Positions 1 through 11,019 are shown, counted from the stretch's first letter. The stretch is 36,420 bases of DNA from Actinomortierella ambigua (GCA_016098155.1 JAAAJB010000357.1:1-36420), one strand, 5' to 3'. The notes: generated by a model from the letters alone, not told the origin. A program made the numbers and translations.

Positions 1-114
1 CTTCGCAATAGACTGGTGGCCAAAGTACGCGCTAGTTGTACACAGGGAGACATAGCATGTTGTTGTTTTATTGAGCTTCTTTCCTCATACTGACAGCATT
101 TGCTTCCTCAATAG

Positions 115-447
115 GCGCTCGATGAAAACATCAAGGTATTCCAAGTGGACGAATTCCGCACATCCTGTCGTTGTAATCGCTGTGGAGGCGAGACCAAAGC
201 CACCAGGCGATCTCTGATGTGCCTAGATCCTGCTTGTGGTGGACCGCGATCCGCTGAGGAGAACAAGCGTCTCGGCTTGGAGGCGACGAAGGGGCTGATG
301 CTGGACCGAGATCACAACGGGTCGAGCAACATGAACCGAGCAGTTCTTAGTCAGCTGACTACATTCACCTGGCCCAGGCACTTGGACAGGACCAAGGCAC
401 ATGAGCAGGAAGCAGATGCAAGTGAGCTCTTGCGAGTATCAGTGTAG
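115..447 (+). CDS. C-terminal exon of a Fanzor (eukaryotic TnpB-like) RNA-guided nuclease, 5' part outside window
   Basis: This is the last exon of a larger gene, encoding about 110 residues up to a TAG. The exon follows a good acceptor (CAATAG at 109-114) with a CTGAC branch-like site near 90-94; the frame is closed at 112-114, so it must be spliced. Seen in the sequence: a VDEFRTS segment, then a zinc-ribbon-like cysteine set (CNRC, later CLDPAC), then DRDHNGSSN. In TnpB/Fanzor proteins the same order is a conserved E/D-x-R-T-S stretch, a C4 zinc ribbon and the last RuvC catalytic aspartate (D-x-N-x-A/S-x-N; here the D codon is at 310-312). The earlier RuvC aspartate and glutamate would lie upstream, outside the window, so activity cannot be judged. 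A read-through stretch at 2-55 may be the preceding exon. The family call is fairly safe; the Fanzor subgroup is not. Confidence 0.72.
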   Translation, partial: ALDENIKVFQVDEFRTSCRCNRCGGETKATRRSLMCLDPACGGPRSAEENKRLGLEATKGLMLDRDHNGSSNMNRAVLSQLTTFTWPRHLDRTKAHEQEADASELLRVSV

Positions 448-726
448 AACTCGATGCACTTTTATACGGACGAAAGTAAGTTGCAGTGGCACACCCCCTC
501 ATGAGCAATAGCAACGACAGACTCCGACAAACCCACTAATGGTTTTTTACGTACACGCATTCTACTTTTGGGTTGTAGGTCTGTAAAATGCGGACTGCGC
601 CCGGCACTCACAACACACACACTCAGCACACTTATTCACATACGCCCACACTCCTTACTCATACACAAATACACTCGCACACAGGGACATCAAATATCAT
701 CTTTGCATTGTTCAGCTAATAGTTCT
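448..726. other. Fanzor-cofilin intergenic region with CA-rich tract
   Basis: About 280 bases between the convergent Fanzor and cofilin stop codons. The part at 600-690 is rich in CA/ACAC motifs and looks like low-complexity 3' flank. In Fanzor and TnpB loci the guide RNA commonly overlaps or follows the 3' end of the nuclease gene, so 400-560 is where such an RNA would be expected. No definite RNA fold or terminal repeat was recognised by eye. Confidence 0.4.
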
Positions 727-2295
727 CTAGCGGATCTTCTCCTGGACAGCCTCCTGCGTAACCTCATCGTAGTCGGTACCTGCATTAAAATACAGTCAAG
801 GCAAGAAATCATCAGGATCAGTACATGCTGACTCCCCCCATGGGCGCGCTCCACACGTGATGAAAACACAGCAGGTTGAGTGGAATAATACATACCCTGA
901 ACGTCGACACCAACGCCGTTCAAGCTCTTGCGAAGAGTGTCCTTGCTGGAGGCGTAGACCATCTTCTGCTTGATCTTGGCATCATCGGGGGACCTAGGAA
1001 GTATGCAAGAAAAAAAAAGATGTTACTGTGCTGGTCACGAAGCAGGTGATTCCGTCTAGTGTATAAAGATGCAGTCAAGAGTGGGGCAAAAGGGTGGTTT
1101 GGAAACTTTTTTTTGTACCGCGCAAAAGCATTTGGCATGCCTGCACTTTGGTTGCCATTGACCACCAGGTAAGGCAAAATACATACCAGGTATAGAAGAC
1201 GATCTTGGCGCGATCGCCGCCATCAGGGGCCTTATAGTCAAAGTCAAAGACGGCATAGCGACAATCATCCTTGGGGAGATCGCCAATAAAGTCATCATAG
1301 GTAGCGGAGCGATCCGAAGACTTCTCGACCTCAATGGACTTCATGTCAGCCGAGAGTTTGTAGATAATGTACTTGTATTTCTTGCCGAGCTTCAGGTCGT
1401 TGAATGCTTGAACGCACTCAGCCTGGGCGGTAACACCACTCATAGACTAATTTTGGATAGAAACGGAAAGGGCCTAAGGTTAGTACTTCCCCTTTTTCGA
1501 AACCTTTCACAGGATCCTTGGTGCTCTTTGCTCCCTCTCTCCCCCCCCCTCCTTTCACGACCATGCGGTCACCAACGTTCAAAAGTAATACCGCCCTTTC
1601 CATGACTTTTGTTGATCCTGCTGCCAACCCTCCCGTTCTCCTTCCTCCACTCAAGACCAAAAGTCATTTTAATAAAAAGGATTGGTCCCGGTTTCAGGTC
1701 ACCAAGACGTGTGCTGTAGCCCTGTCTCTGTCCAGCAGATTGATATTCCCAGGGAGGGTGGGGAGGGAGGGGTGCAGAGCACTTTGTCAGGCCACGTTCC
1801 CCTTCTCTGTCTTTTTTTCCTTCTCACTCCCTCCCCCTCTCCTCCTTTTCCCTCCTCGTCCATCGTTCTCTCAACTGATAGCAAGGTTGGCTCCTGATAG
1901 TGTCGTTGGTCACTGGACACGGAAACGTCATCGCGCGCGAACCCCTCTTTTCTTCATCGGCCTGATGAGCACATGCTTGTCGTTGTGGTTCGTCCTGTAC
2001 GATCCTTTCCGTGTTGTGATTCCAGCTCCAACCATTTCATGCGTAACGGGTATGCAGGTCGACACTTTGCAGCAAACAACAACAATAAAAAGGTATAGCA
2101 GCTTGAGGAGGGGCCGTCGAAGGTAAAGTGGGCGGGGGGGGGGCGATGTGGAGTCGATGCCAGGCACCAGATGAACTTTTGAGGTGACAACAGCAAGATG
2201 AGGAAGGAGATGGAAAAGGAGACGATTTTTCAAGCGAGGCTAGAGGCAGCACCATGATGACAGGCTGCACAAGGCAGACGTAGGCTGCTTACCAT
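727..2295 (-). CDS. COF1: Cofilin / actin-depolymerising factor
   Basis: An actin-filament severing and depolymerising protein of the cortical cytoskeleton. Exons on the minus strand are 2293-2295 (ATG only), 1187-1446, 896-993 and 727-779, giving 414 nt or 137 residues, the usual cofilin length. The ADF-H domain fills the protein: AFNDLKLGKKYKYIIY, the DDCRYAVFDFDY strand, FYTWSPDDAKIKQKM and the long helix MVYASSKDTLRKSLNGV, which holds the actin-binding face. The first exon is inferred: at 2295 an ATG is followed directly by GTAAGC, and the acceptor at 1447-1448 is preceded by TACTAAC at about 1473-1479. A TATA-like sequence lies near 2380-2391 before a pyrimidine-rich leader. If that intron is wrong, translation can start at the in-frame ATG at 1443, losing only two residues. 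Donors are GTATGT twice. Confidence 0.93.
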
Positions 2296-2379
2296 TTTGG
2301 AAAGTTTTGGAGGGGAGGGAGATGAAGGATGGGAAAAGTTGGGAGAAAGATGAAGATGAAGAGCAGCAAGAAACAAGTC

Positions 2380-2391
2380 TTTATATAAATA
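2380..2391 (-). promoter_or_regulatory. TATA box of the cofilin gene
   Basis: The minus strand reads TATTTATATAAAG here, about 90 nt upstream of the inferred cofilin ATG at 2295. A pyrimidine-rich leader follows, as in strongly expressed fungal genes. The position supports the start codon assignment upstream of the 846-nt intron. Confidence 0.6.
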
Positions 2392-2857
2392 CATAGGATT
2401 TGGATTTTTTCTCCAGCTGTGACGTCGCATGCTTTTTGTCTTTTTGTCTTTGGTCGCTTTTCTTTATTCTCCAGAATGTATGTACAAAACGGATAGAAAG
2501 GGTTATGGCAGGAAGGAATAAAGGGCTAACGCGCCAAGAACTACAAAAGAAATGATCAAGAAGCTAACACAAGAAAAGCAAATGTGGCTATGTACACGGG
2601 TGCACATCTGTGGTGGCTAAAGATACAGGATGTCCAAGGACGAGTTTGCACTGCCACACAAGAATGGCTCCCACAGAATAATGGACAATGATAATATGCG
2701 AGATACTACACAAAAAGAAAGAAAACAAGTGACTAGAAACCTTGCAGGAGATTACAGAGTTGCCAAGAACGGCCTGTCGCGACTTATCCTGGTTCTTGGC
2801 GGAGAAAAAGAAAATACAAAGAGGCGGTGGGGTGAAACTGGAGACTGAAATAGCTTC

Positions 2858-5725
2858 TTAGTCGAGGTCCATTCCCACGGTTGGAATGCTCTCTGGGTCA
2901 AAACCGCGCATCCGTGGGCCACGACGACTATGATCGATGCCAGGCGCAGGCGCCGTAAACTCGGCCTTCATCACATTCGTAAGATGGTCACGACTGGGGG
3001 CCTTGAAGAGCAACGGTGGTAGTGGTGGCGGTGTTTGCTGTTGTTGCTGATGTTGTTGTAGTGATGGCAGTTGTTGGTCGGTTGGTTGCGGGGATGTCTC
3101 CAGTGATTCGACCTCCATTCCGCGACCCTGAGACCAAAGCTCACCAAAGGCCTCAAGTGCCTGGATCTCATCCTCTGAGACCTCTACACCACCCTCAGCG
3201 GGTACAGGCACTGCCTGTTGGACAATGTCCGTCGACGACATGTGGACGACTTTTTTGGTGTCAGTAATAGGTGCATCCAGGTCGGCCAGTGAAAGCCGAC
3301 GCGTGCGACCGATGCCATTCTCGCACCCACCACCAACGTACTCGTCGCCTCCTTGACTTGAAGCCAAGCTTGATCGACGCATGCTGTGGTATGCAGAAGT
3401 GGGGCTCCCACAAGTTTGAGCGATCGATGGCAAGCGCATCGGAAGGGATGGAGCAAGAGATGGAGACCGCAGAGGTGGCAGAGTAACATTGTCGATCGAA
3501 TCGACCATGCCGCCGTGGCGCATTTGATCGAATGGCCGATTGATTTCATCTGAGTCATCGTCCTCGGAACGGTCTGGTGATAGCGGATGGCGAGGACGAC
3601 GGTACATCTGTGCTTCAAGCATCGATGAATCAAGAGAGAAGCGGCGAGAAGTGTCTTGGAATGGATCGTGGGAGTAGTACTGTGGCTGGAGGTTGGGCAT
3701 TGGTGGAGGCAGTGTCGGGTTGATGTGACCACCATAAGCATAGCGATCCGAGGAGTCCATGCGGTAGAGATTGGTCGATGGCTGCTGATGGAGCATTGAA
3801 GCATACCAAGACATTGTGCTCGGACCAGACCCGGCACTAGACAGCCCCTGGCCACTACTGACAGAGTCAAGGGATCCCCTACGAGTGCGATATGTCTTGT
3901 CGACCAGGCTACGATGTCCAGTCCGCGAGGGACTCTGGTTACGTGGCGGCGAGTCGGACGACGAGATGGGTGATGGAGGTGCACGTGTTGAAGACGAGCG
4001 AGACGAGTTGCGGTCAAGTGAACCCTGGCGATCTGTGCGGCCATCACCATTGTAGAGCATGGGCATAGACTGGATACGCGCCTTGCGACCTCGAGAGGTG
4101 TCCGCTCCGGAGGCGGGCGAGACTGAGGTTCTCTTGATACGTGCGCTCTTGGGGGAACGGCCATTGGCTAGCATGTTGGCCTCGCTCTTGCGCCGACTCT
4201 CGAGAGCAATCTTGGAAGCGATGCCTGCAGAAGACTCGCGGCGAGGACCCTTGGTGTGTGTCTGTGTATGCTGCACCATGTTGTCGAAGCGGCTGAACAT
4301 GCGATTGCAGCCCTCGACGACACATTTGAATGGCTTTTCTCCTGTGTGCTTGCTGTACGCACAAAGACATTTAATGGGGACAAATAGAGCGAAATCAGGT
4401 TAGTTTTACTGCCTTGAGAATAGAGAACGGTGCGCCGTGCTTGACCAATTGGCATTAGACCCCCCCCCTTCTGTAGCCAGTTATTATGTCACTCCAGCGA
4501 ACCCAAAATTCATGCAGGGCATCAAGGTGAGGAAGGGGGGGGGCCTGTGTGATGGCGGAAATAAGCCAATGACATTATCGGTGATGCAATGCCTGTCTAC
4601 CGTGCCAGGCACTGTCGCTGTTTCTCCCATATGGCCCCCCTGAAGCTGATTGATCGCTGAGCTTTGAAAACAATGCTCGTCATCTGCCCTCTTCCTAGAC
4701 CAGAAACTCGGACGACTAGTTTTGTTGATCAACACAAGGCCAGTTGCAACCGTCCGCGCATAAAAGAGGATAGATGTATGGTGTATGTTTGTGCCATGAG
4801 AGCAAAGACGAGAGTATGAGGGTGGGCGTAGAATACAGGCACTGTTTCGTCAACATGCTTCAGGTGCGTCAGCATCTTCGTCCATGGATCGAACTTTAGC
4901 GCCATCCTGCCCTACCATTCCATGGTACAGTCGATAGCAGAGTGGTTGGGATATGCATCATTGACATCGTCGTCATGCTCAAGATGCATCGTGGGTAAAA
5001 TGAGCAATAGGGCACCAGCACTAAACGGGCCCAAGGAGTTTATATCATATTATCCAAAATCACGAACAAAAAAAAACGTTGGAATAATAGATAGCACGCA
5101 TCGTCACTGGCTTGCTTTTAACCTCCTTTGAATAAGCCTAGCGTGTCCTCCACTCTGTCAAACACACAATCCTAGCTGCAAAAAATGCAAGTGAGAGAGG
5201 AGCAAGGGGTGGGGGGGGGGTTATGGTGCATCATGATACAATCAGACAGAAGAAAGGGAAGATGAGGGGTGCAGGGAATGTCCACCAAGAGGAGAAATTC
5301 AGGTACACCCTTCCTCCTCCTCCTCTCCTCTCTCTCTTTCTCTCTCCTCACTCCCCTCCTTCACCACACCCTCGAAAGAGTCTCCTCTGTCACTGCTGTC
5401 CTCAGCTGGTCGATACACTCATCTTGATTCTCCTCCTCAAGGAATGTGTGGAAAATAGAAAATAGTGGTGGCAGAGAAAAAAGAACAAAGAAATGGAAGG
5501 TGGGGCTTACCGAGCATGACGAGCTAGATGCTCACTCCTTGTAAAGACCATACGACAGTCTCCAAAGCCTGTGCACTGAAAAAGCTTGCCCTTTGCGCCT
5601 TTGATAGTGACGCCGACTGCAGCAGGCTCAGTTTTGATATTGGCTGCGGGATTCGCTGTCCTGCTGGAGGAGGAGGAGTTGCCTCCAACATTGTCGGCTG
5701 TAAGATGGGAACCTTGAACGGGCAT
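2858..5725 (-). CDS. Two-finger C2H2 transcription factor, Msn2/Com2-like
   Basis: A predicted nuclear DNA-binding regulator of 569 residues. Exons are 5511-5725 and 2858-4352, joined in phase 2 across a 1158-nt intron (donor GTAAGC, acceptor GTACAG) that falls between the two zinc fingers. Finger 1 uses C51, C57, H70 and H74 with recognition helix RSEHLAR; finger 2 uses C82, C87, H100 and H104 with helix RFDNMVQ; the linker is the classic HTGEKPF. Helices of this type (RSEHL/RSDNL) in yeast Msn2/Msn4 read the stress element AGGGG/CCCCT, so a similar site is inferred. The rest is low complexity, rich in Ser, Pro and Arg with a Gln run near the C terminus. The fingers sit at the N terminus, whereas Msn2 has them at the C terminus, so orthology is not claimed. 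The start MPVQGSH at 5725 is the first plausible ATG; the open frame further up is pyrimidine-rich leader. Confidence 0.85.
4353..5510 (-). other. Long intron inside the zinc-finger gene
   Basis: An intron of 1158 nt, about ten times the common size here. It has homopolymer G/C runs (about 4460-4466, 4537-4543, 5211-5220) and a CT-rich stretch at 5308-5350, but no convincing coding frame or RNA gene. Its borders are fixed by continuity of the finger linker. Confidence 0.7.
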
Positions 5726-8700
5726 GATGGCTGATGTACAGGCACCGAGGGGAGGGGGGGAAAAGCAACGCTGGGATGTTGACAGTTGGAATTGCTGTAG
5801 GACAAAGATACACGCTGAGAAAATAAGGGTGCAAATTAAACAGTGGTCAGGCCAAGCACCTTGTGTGTTGTGCGGGGCAAAAATGAAGGGCGCAACGGTC
5901 TGTTGTGGGAGCAAGAAGGGGGGGGGGGAGGGGTTGTCTGTAAGCGGGGGGAGGGGAGGGGGAAAGGAGGATGCCTTGCGGGAGAGCGATAGCGAAAGAG
6001 AGAGAGAGAAAGAGAATGGGCGCTGGGGGTTGTGTGGAGTGAGAGAATACGAGCAAGCGAGAGTTGTTGTGTGAGAGAGAAAAAGAGAAGGAGAAGGGTG
6101 GGTCGGCAGGGCTCTTTTGTCCTTCCAACGGAGGGAGGGAGGGAGCGTTCTACGTAATAAGACTGATGTCTGGACGAAGACTAATGTGAGATGAATGTGA
6201 AATGAATGAATTGCAAACGTGAGTTGAAAGAGTAAAGTGTGAGAGTGAGGTGAGAGTGAGTGAACGAGAGAGTGCGGGGTAGGAGGAGGAGAGGCCGAGA
6301 AAAGCGTGTGTGTGTGTACGAATGAATGTGTATGTTTGTTTAGTGGAGGACCGAGTGATAAATAATGACACCCGACAAACAAACAGAGAGAAGACGACGA
6401 TAGGACAGGGGTCTTCTGCTTTTTCTCCCTCGCCTTGCTCAGGAACAACAGCAGGCCATGCAAAGACTTTCAAATCTCGGGCTCGTGGTTTTATGGTTGC
6501 TGGGGACCCAAAGTAGGAGAGACGACAAAGGAATGGGAGAGAAAGAGAGAAAAAGAAAGAAAGATGGGAGAAGGGGAGAGGGGGGGGGAACGGTAGACAG
6601 ACAGACAAATGGACATTAAAAAGAGAGAACAATCACCCTGTCTTTGTCATCCAGGTACAGGTCGGTGAGCAGGATGAAAGGGAGAACCACAGTTGCGCTC
6701 AAGATTGCTCGATGATGTGGAGCTGACAGCCTGTGAGAGAGACAAGCTATCGCTCATGATAAACGTGCTTTTGTGTGCAGATTGACATGTTGAAGAGTGT
6801 GGGAGAAAGCCGATAATGAAGTTCTGAAGGCTCCAGCAAGAACATGTTGGAGAGAAGTCGATTTAGCATCAGTAAAAGAAATGCTGTCTGCCACACCAAC
6901 GCACAGGGCTGGAGAGGAGGGAAGGAGTGAAGAAGGGGGAGGCGGGGGGACGGGCTGCACACAAGCGACTACTGCAGTAGACAAAGAAGAGGCGGAAGAA
7001 GAAGAAAAAAAGGTACACAATACACAAGCACTGTTCCGTTTGGGCACAGGGCACATATGCTCAAATCCAGAGGGTCACAGAGAGAGAGCACGCAGAAAGG
7101 AAAGGGTCCCCCTCCTTGTCCTACTTGTCCGCTGCCCGAATTGTGTGCTCCCCCTTCTCTCAGTCTTACCAACAAGCGAGAAAGAGAAAAAAAAAGGCGG
7201 GCATTAAGCCATGATATGATGACAGCTTCTCACAAGCCCCTGCCGGCCCCAGCAGCAACACCAACATCGCCCCCCCCCCCTTCGCCACATTCTTCGTGGC
7301 TCAGTCCCTAAACGGCAGAATGACTGCCTGCCCCTTTATCCGGGCTGGAGAATATCATAAGGTGCCTGAAATGGATAGGGTGAAGATCAGACGCTTTTCG
7401 TTTTTGACCACCTGCCAAGATGCTTCAGTGTGTTTCACTCGAGCGGGAAAGAAGCTAGTTGGCTCAAGTGGATGAAGCAAAGTGTGCGTGCAGAGGGGGT
7501 AGGGAGAGTGAAGGACAAAGAAGAGGAGAAAGAAGCTGTGTGCGCGAGAGAGAAAGAAGATGGGGGCAGGAATGGGATCATCCTCCAAGGAGGATGGATG
7601 GCAACCAGGGGCACTCTCTCATCCGAGCTTGGACATTACGCATCTCTACTCTGGGAAAATCAGCCAGGACAGGGTCGTTGGTCAAAGTAGTTTTTCCAAG
7701 GGGATTTTTTTTTTTTGGCCGAGGCTTTCTCTTTCCTCTAACAATAGGCCATCACTAGGCAACAACACAGAGGATAGCAGCGGGTTGCAGGTGGAGATCG
7801 CACAGCACTCATAGGGTGGGATGGATGGAGGAAGATCCATGCCCCTCTTCTGTCTACTGCATCGTTTTGCAGTGTCCTGAATGAAGGAAGGGGGTGCACA
7901 AAACAAAAACCATCTGAACTGGTGTAGAGGTGGAGGGAAGAAGAGGAAGAAGAACAGGAAAAAAGGGGAGGGGGGGAGAGAGAGAGAGAACGGGAGCACA
8001 AGAAGGATGCACTCTGCTTGATCAAACTGAGAGAGAAGAAGAATCTTCTTACCTGATCAGACAAAAGGGAGAGTTAAGAAAGTGCCTTGATGAACGGGCA
8101 CAACAATACAATTATATACGGAGGGAAAAAGGCAAGGACGAAGAAGGTAAGGACGAAGAGGGTGAATAGAGATGGTCGGGTCTGCTGGACCTGCAAGGAA
8201 ACAATCGATGATTAAGGTACAATGCAAGAGCGAGTAAGGCAGGAGAGGAACAAAGAGAGACAAAGGAAAAAGGAGGGAAGGGAAAAGAAAGAAATGATGA
8301 GGCGGGGGAACTATGGAAAGAGATAGCAAAGGAACGATGATGAAAGGCACAAAAGAAGAGAGTATAGAGATAGAGGGAGAGAGTGTGTGTATGTGTGTGT
8401 GCGAGTGAGTGAGGAAGTGAGAGTAGGAGAGAGAGAAAGAGAGAGAGAAGGATGTTTGCAAAACGGGCGGGCGAAAAGGAAGTTGAAAGGAGGGACAACC
8501 AGGAATCAACACATTTTTTCAAACCTGTGTCTCATCCCCAGTGTGTATCTCTCTCCAGACCGTGGGTGGGAGGCCCCTCTTCTGGTCTCTGACTCGCTGA
8601 GGCCTTTTGTCCGTTGCGGTGTTCCTGCAGAGTGGCCTTCTCGATCAACCCCACACCTGAGCAATCACGCCGCACTTGATAAGGCAAAGGGGTTTCTTCC

Positions 8701-9134
8701 TTTCTTCCTTTCTCCCCAGGGCCTCACTGACATAATCCCCCTCACATCTCCGCCCCTCTAAACTCTATGAAAAAAAAAAGGTTTCATTGTCCCACTGTCG
8801 ACTACTGTACTACTGATCATAATCTAAAAAGAATGAAGAAATAGGAGGGAGTGTAATGCGTGCGTGCGAGAGTGAGAATGAGCACATCAAAAGTATCGAT
8901 ATCTGTGTGGCCCATGGCGCTACATAAGAAGTTACTTCTATCAGATCAAGTGTATAAAGGCCATCAAATCACGAAACATCATCCATCGCTGTATCACACA
9001 CGGAGGTGCAGCAGCATGCGCTGGAGGTTTGATCAGGCCGCCAAAGTGTTGTTCATCCTACTTTCCCCCTTCTATAACATTGCCTCGGTTCTATCAGCCA
9101 CAAGTTTTTGCCTGTGAATTACCTATACATTGCC
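5726..9134. other. 3.4-kb purine-rich intergenic/leader region
   Basis: No gene is supported here. The plus strand is strongly purine-rich, with GA/GGGA tracts at 5990-6090, 6230-6300, 6530-6590, 7960-8000 and 8240-8460, and short GT repeats near 6305-6320 and 8384-8402. The minus strand is therefore pyrimidine-rich, as expected of the leader and promoter of the zinc-finger gene. Frames such as 6797-7207 (+), 8057-8512 (-) and 5725-6463 (-) are repetitive translations (poly Ser/Pro/Leu or Glu/Arg/Lys) without domains. A GTAAGA donor near 8048-8052 on the minus strand could mark a 5'UTR intron, unproven. Confidence 0.55.
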
Positions 9135-11019
9135 CTACTTGGGTACCAGGACCATGGCATCCTCGCCTCGGAAGATCTCACCCAGCTTGCGCGAGTACTG
9201 CTTCGTATTGACAGGTATTGCCTTGGATCCGTTGAAGCGTGCCAGTGTGAACTGTTCTGGAACGTTGTCGATATCCTGCAATGCACCAGAAACCAAAAAA
9301 AAAAGAGCAATGGTAAAGAGTCTGCTTGTATGCTTCTTCTTGTCTTTCCCCCCTACGTGCACAGCAGCTCACTTCCCCACCTCACCGTATCCATCACTCA
9401 GAGTGAGAAGGTCATCGTGATCTATCCTCATGTCGTCAGCTTGCCTTTTTCCAGAGGTACCACAGTGGTCGTCGTTGTTTGTGTGCCTTCATTTGTCGTG
9501 TCTCTGGTGTTGTCAAGTACACCCGCATAGGTACAAGTCGTCATCTTTCCCCTCGCCCTCTCAGTTCCTTCGCCTGTGCCTGAATTCTTATCAGCCACTG
9601 CACTCGAACTCCCTGTCGCTCCCTATTCTCTGGCCCCCTCCCCACTGCCCCCTCTCACCTCAAGAGGGTATGCGCTTACCTCTCGAATAAGCTCAATAGC
9701 CCGCTCAATGGTATCGTCTGCATGAGGATAGACAGCACCCAGAAGGCAGTCGTCCGTTGGAGTTCCTGCATAAACAAGAATTTCCCGCGAATCTAAATAG
9801 TTCCGACATCAACACAGACACATGCACAGCAACAGAGGTCAGTTGATCCTGCTGGCTCAGGCCCCCTTCTTGGAAAAATCGATTCTGCATTGCATTGATT
9901 TTCTGCGCTGTATGACCTCTTTTGTAAACAATCATGCTGCGCTCCTTACCGTTAGAGGTGAAAGTGGTTGGCGCCGATGCTGTTGCTGAAACAGGAGGTG
10001 TCCTAACCGAGGTGGTTGCATGCGATGCCACTGATGACGATCCAGGGGCAGCAGCGCTCGATTCGGCGGTGGCCGAGGCTCTAGACCGTGAGAGCTCAAA
10101 GGCCTCCTTGTTGACATCGGCGTTCTCGGTCGATCCTTCAGGCAGCGACCACAGCTTGGAAAGATCTGGCTGGGCCAGATAAGACGGCACCCAGGTGGAT
10201 TTTGAACTCTCGCTTTCTTCGACCCTTTGCTCCTCCTTCTGAATCAGGTCAACGCCAAAGAGCTCGGCAATTTCGGGCTTCGTAGACAGGTCAGCAGCTG
10301 TTCGGCCCTTGGCCTCCTTCAGGTCTTTGCTCGCGCCTCGCATCAGCAATGCCCTGACGATAGGTTCATGGCCTCTGTGAGCAGCCCAATGGAGTGCTGT
10401 CCTAGTAAATTCACACAGCATGATTTAGCGACACGTTAGCAGGGAGGAGAACATCCCACCCGAACAAAAAAAAANNNNNNNNNNCTTGCCTTCAGTAGTA
10501 CCTCTTTGCCTGTTTGTCTACGGAGGTACTACTGAAGGCAAGACCACGAGAAGTAGCTCGCAAAGACAAACTAAGGTACACACAGGAACAGTGCACACCG
10601 GCCTGGACAAAAAAAAAGTCTATTCCCCTGTTGTCACATCGCTCATTGATCAGGTTATTGGTGTTCACACTGATAGATTTCTCTAGTCTGAGAAGAGAAC
10701 TTACCAGCCATTCATGGGGTTTTGGGCATTCACATCAACACCACTGTGGAGAAAGTGGAGCACGGCCTTAAGGTTGCCGATGGCCGCCATTTCCATCAGG
10801 TCCATGCATCTAGGACAGTTGTTGTTTTGTGGGTAGATTGATTCCAATGTTGGTTAGCGAGGGTGTTCCATGGTGAAGTGATTCCCAAATGCAAGCTTGT
10901 GAAAAGCCCATTCTCTCCAGGATAGTTGTGCCTCTTTAGGAGCTGGTGGTGGGGGGGGGACCTGGAGGAGTATTGTACCTGGCGTCTCTAAGCGGGGGCA
11001 GGGGTGTTCTGTCAGCCAT
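9135..11019 (-). CDS. ANKRD40-like ankyrin-repeat protein
   Basis: A 274-residue protein of unknown molecular role, probably a binding adaptor. Exons are 10979-11019, 10705-10809, 9950-10401, 9680-9765 and 9135-9275; lengths sum to 825 nt and every junction keeps phase. Residues about 17-98 form the ankyrin unit: AAIGNLKAVLHFLHSGVDVN, then NGWTALHWAAHRGHEPIV, then a TAADLS segment. The following WVPSYLAQPDLSKLW stretch matches in position and character the FVPNYLANP segment of animal ANKRD40. A Ser/Ala-rich linker follows, and then a compact C-terminal part ending in FRGEDAMVLVPK that resembles the end of ANKRD40. The start MADRTPLPP is the first ATG of exon 1. The donor of exon 1 (GTACAA) is weak, so the first 14 residues are the least certain part. 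Intron 10402-10704 contains the assembly gap. Confidence 0.82.
10475..10484. other. Assembly gap (10 N)
   Basis: Ten N characters follow a nine-A run inside intron 2 of the ANKRD40-like gene. Ten is a conventional placeholder length, so the true distance is unknown. The coding exons on either side join in phase, so the gene model is not affected. Confidence 0.98.
10485..10542. repeat. Perfect 20-bp inverted repeat next to the gap
   Basis: Arms at 10485-10504 and 10523-10542 are exact reverse complements (CTTGCCTTCAGTAGTACCTC and its complement), separated by 18 nt. The left arm starts at the first base after the N run. A perfect hairpin at a contig edge is typical of a fold-back read or scaffolding artefact, but a genuine hairpin that stopped assembly is also possible. 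Confidence 0.9.

Noticed and set aside
1518..2126. Plus-strand 202-codon frame inside the cofilin intron
   Set aside because: No domain; it arises from CT-rich intron sequence, and the opposite strand has a well-supported gene.
5726..6463. Upstream extension of the zinc-finger gene
   Set aside because: It is in frame but consists of pyrimidine-rich low-complexity translation (Ser/Leu/Pro/His), best read as 5'UTR.
8057..8512. Minus-strand 151-codon frame
   Set aside because: A translation of GA/CT repeats with Ser, Leu, Phe and Pro only.
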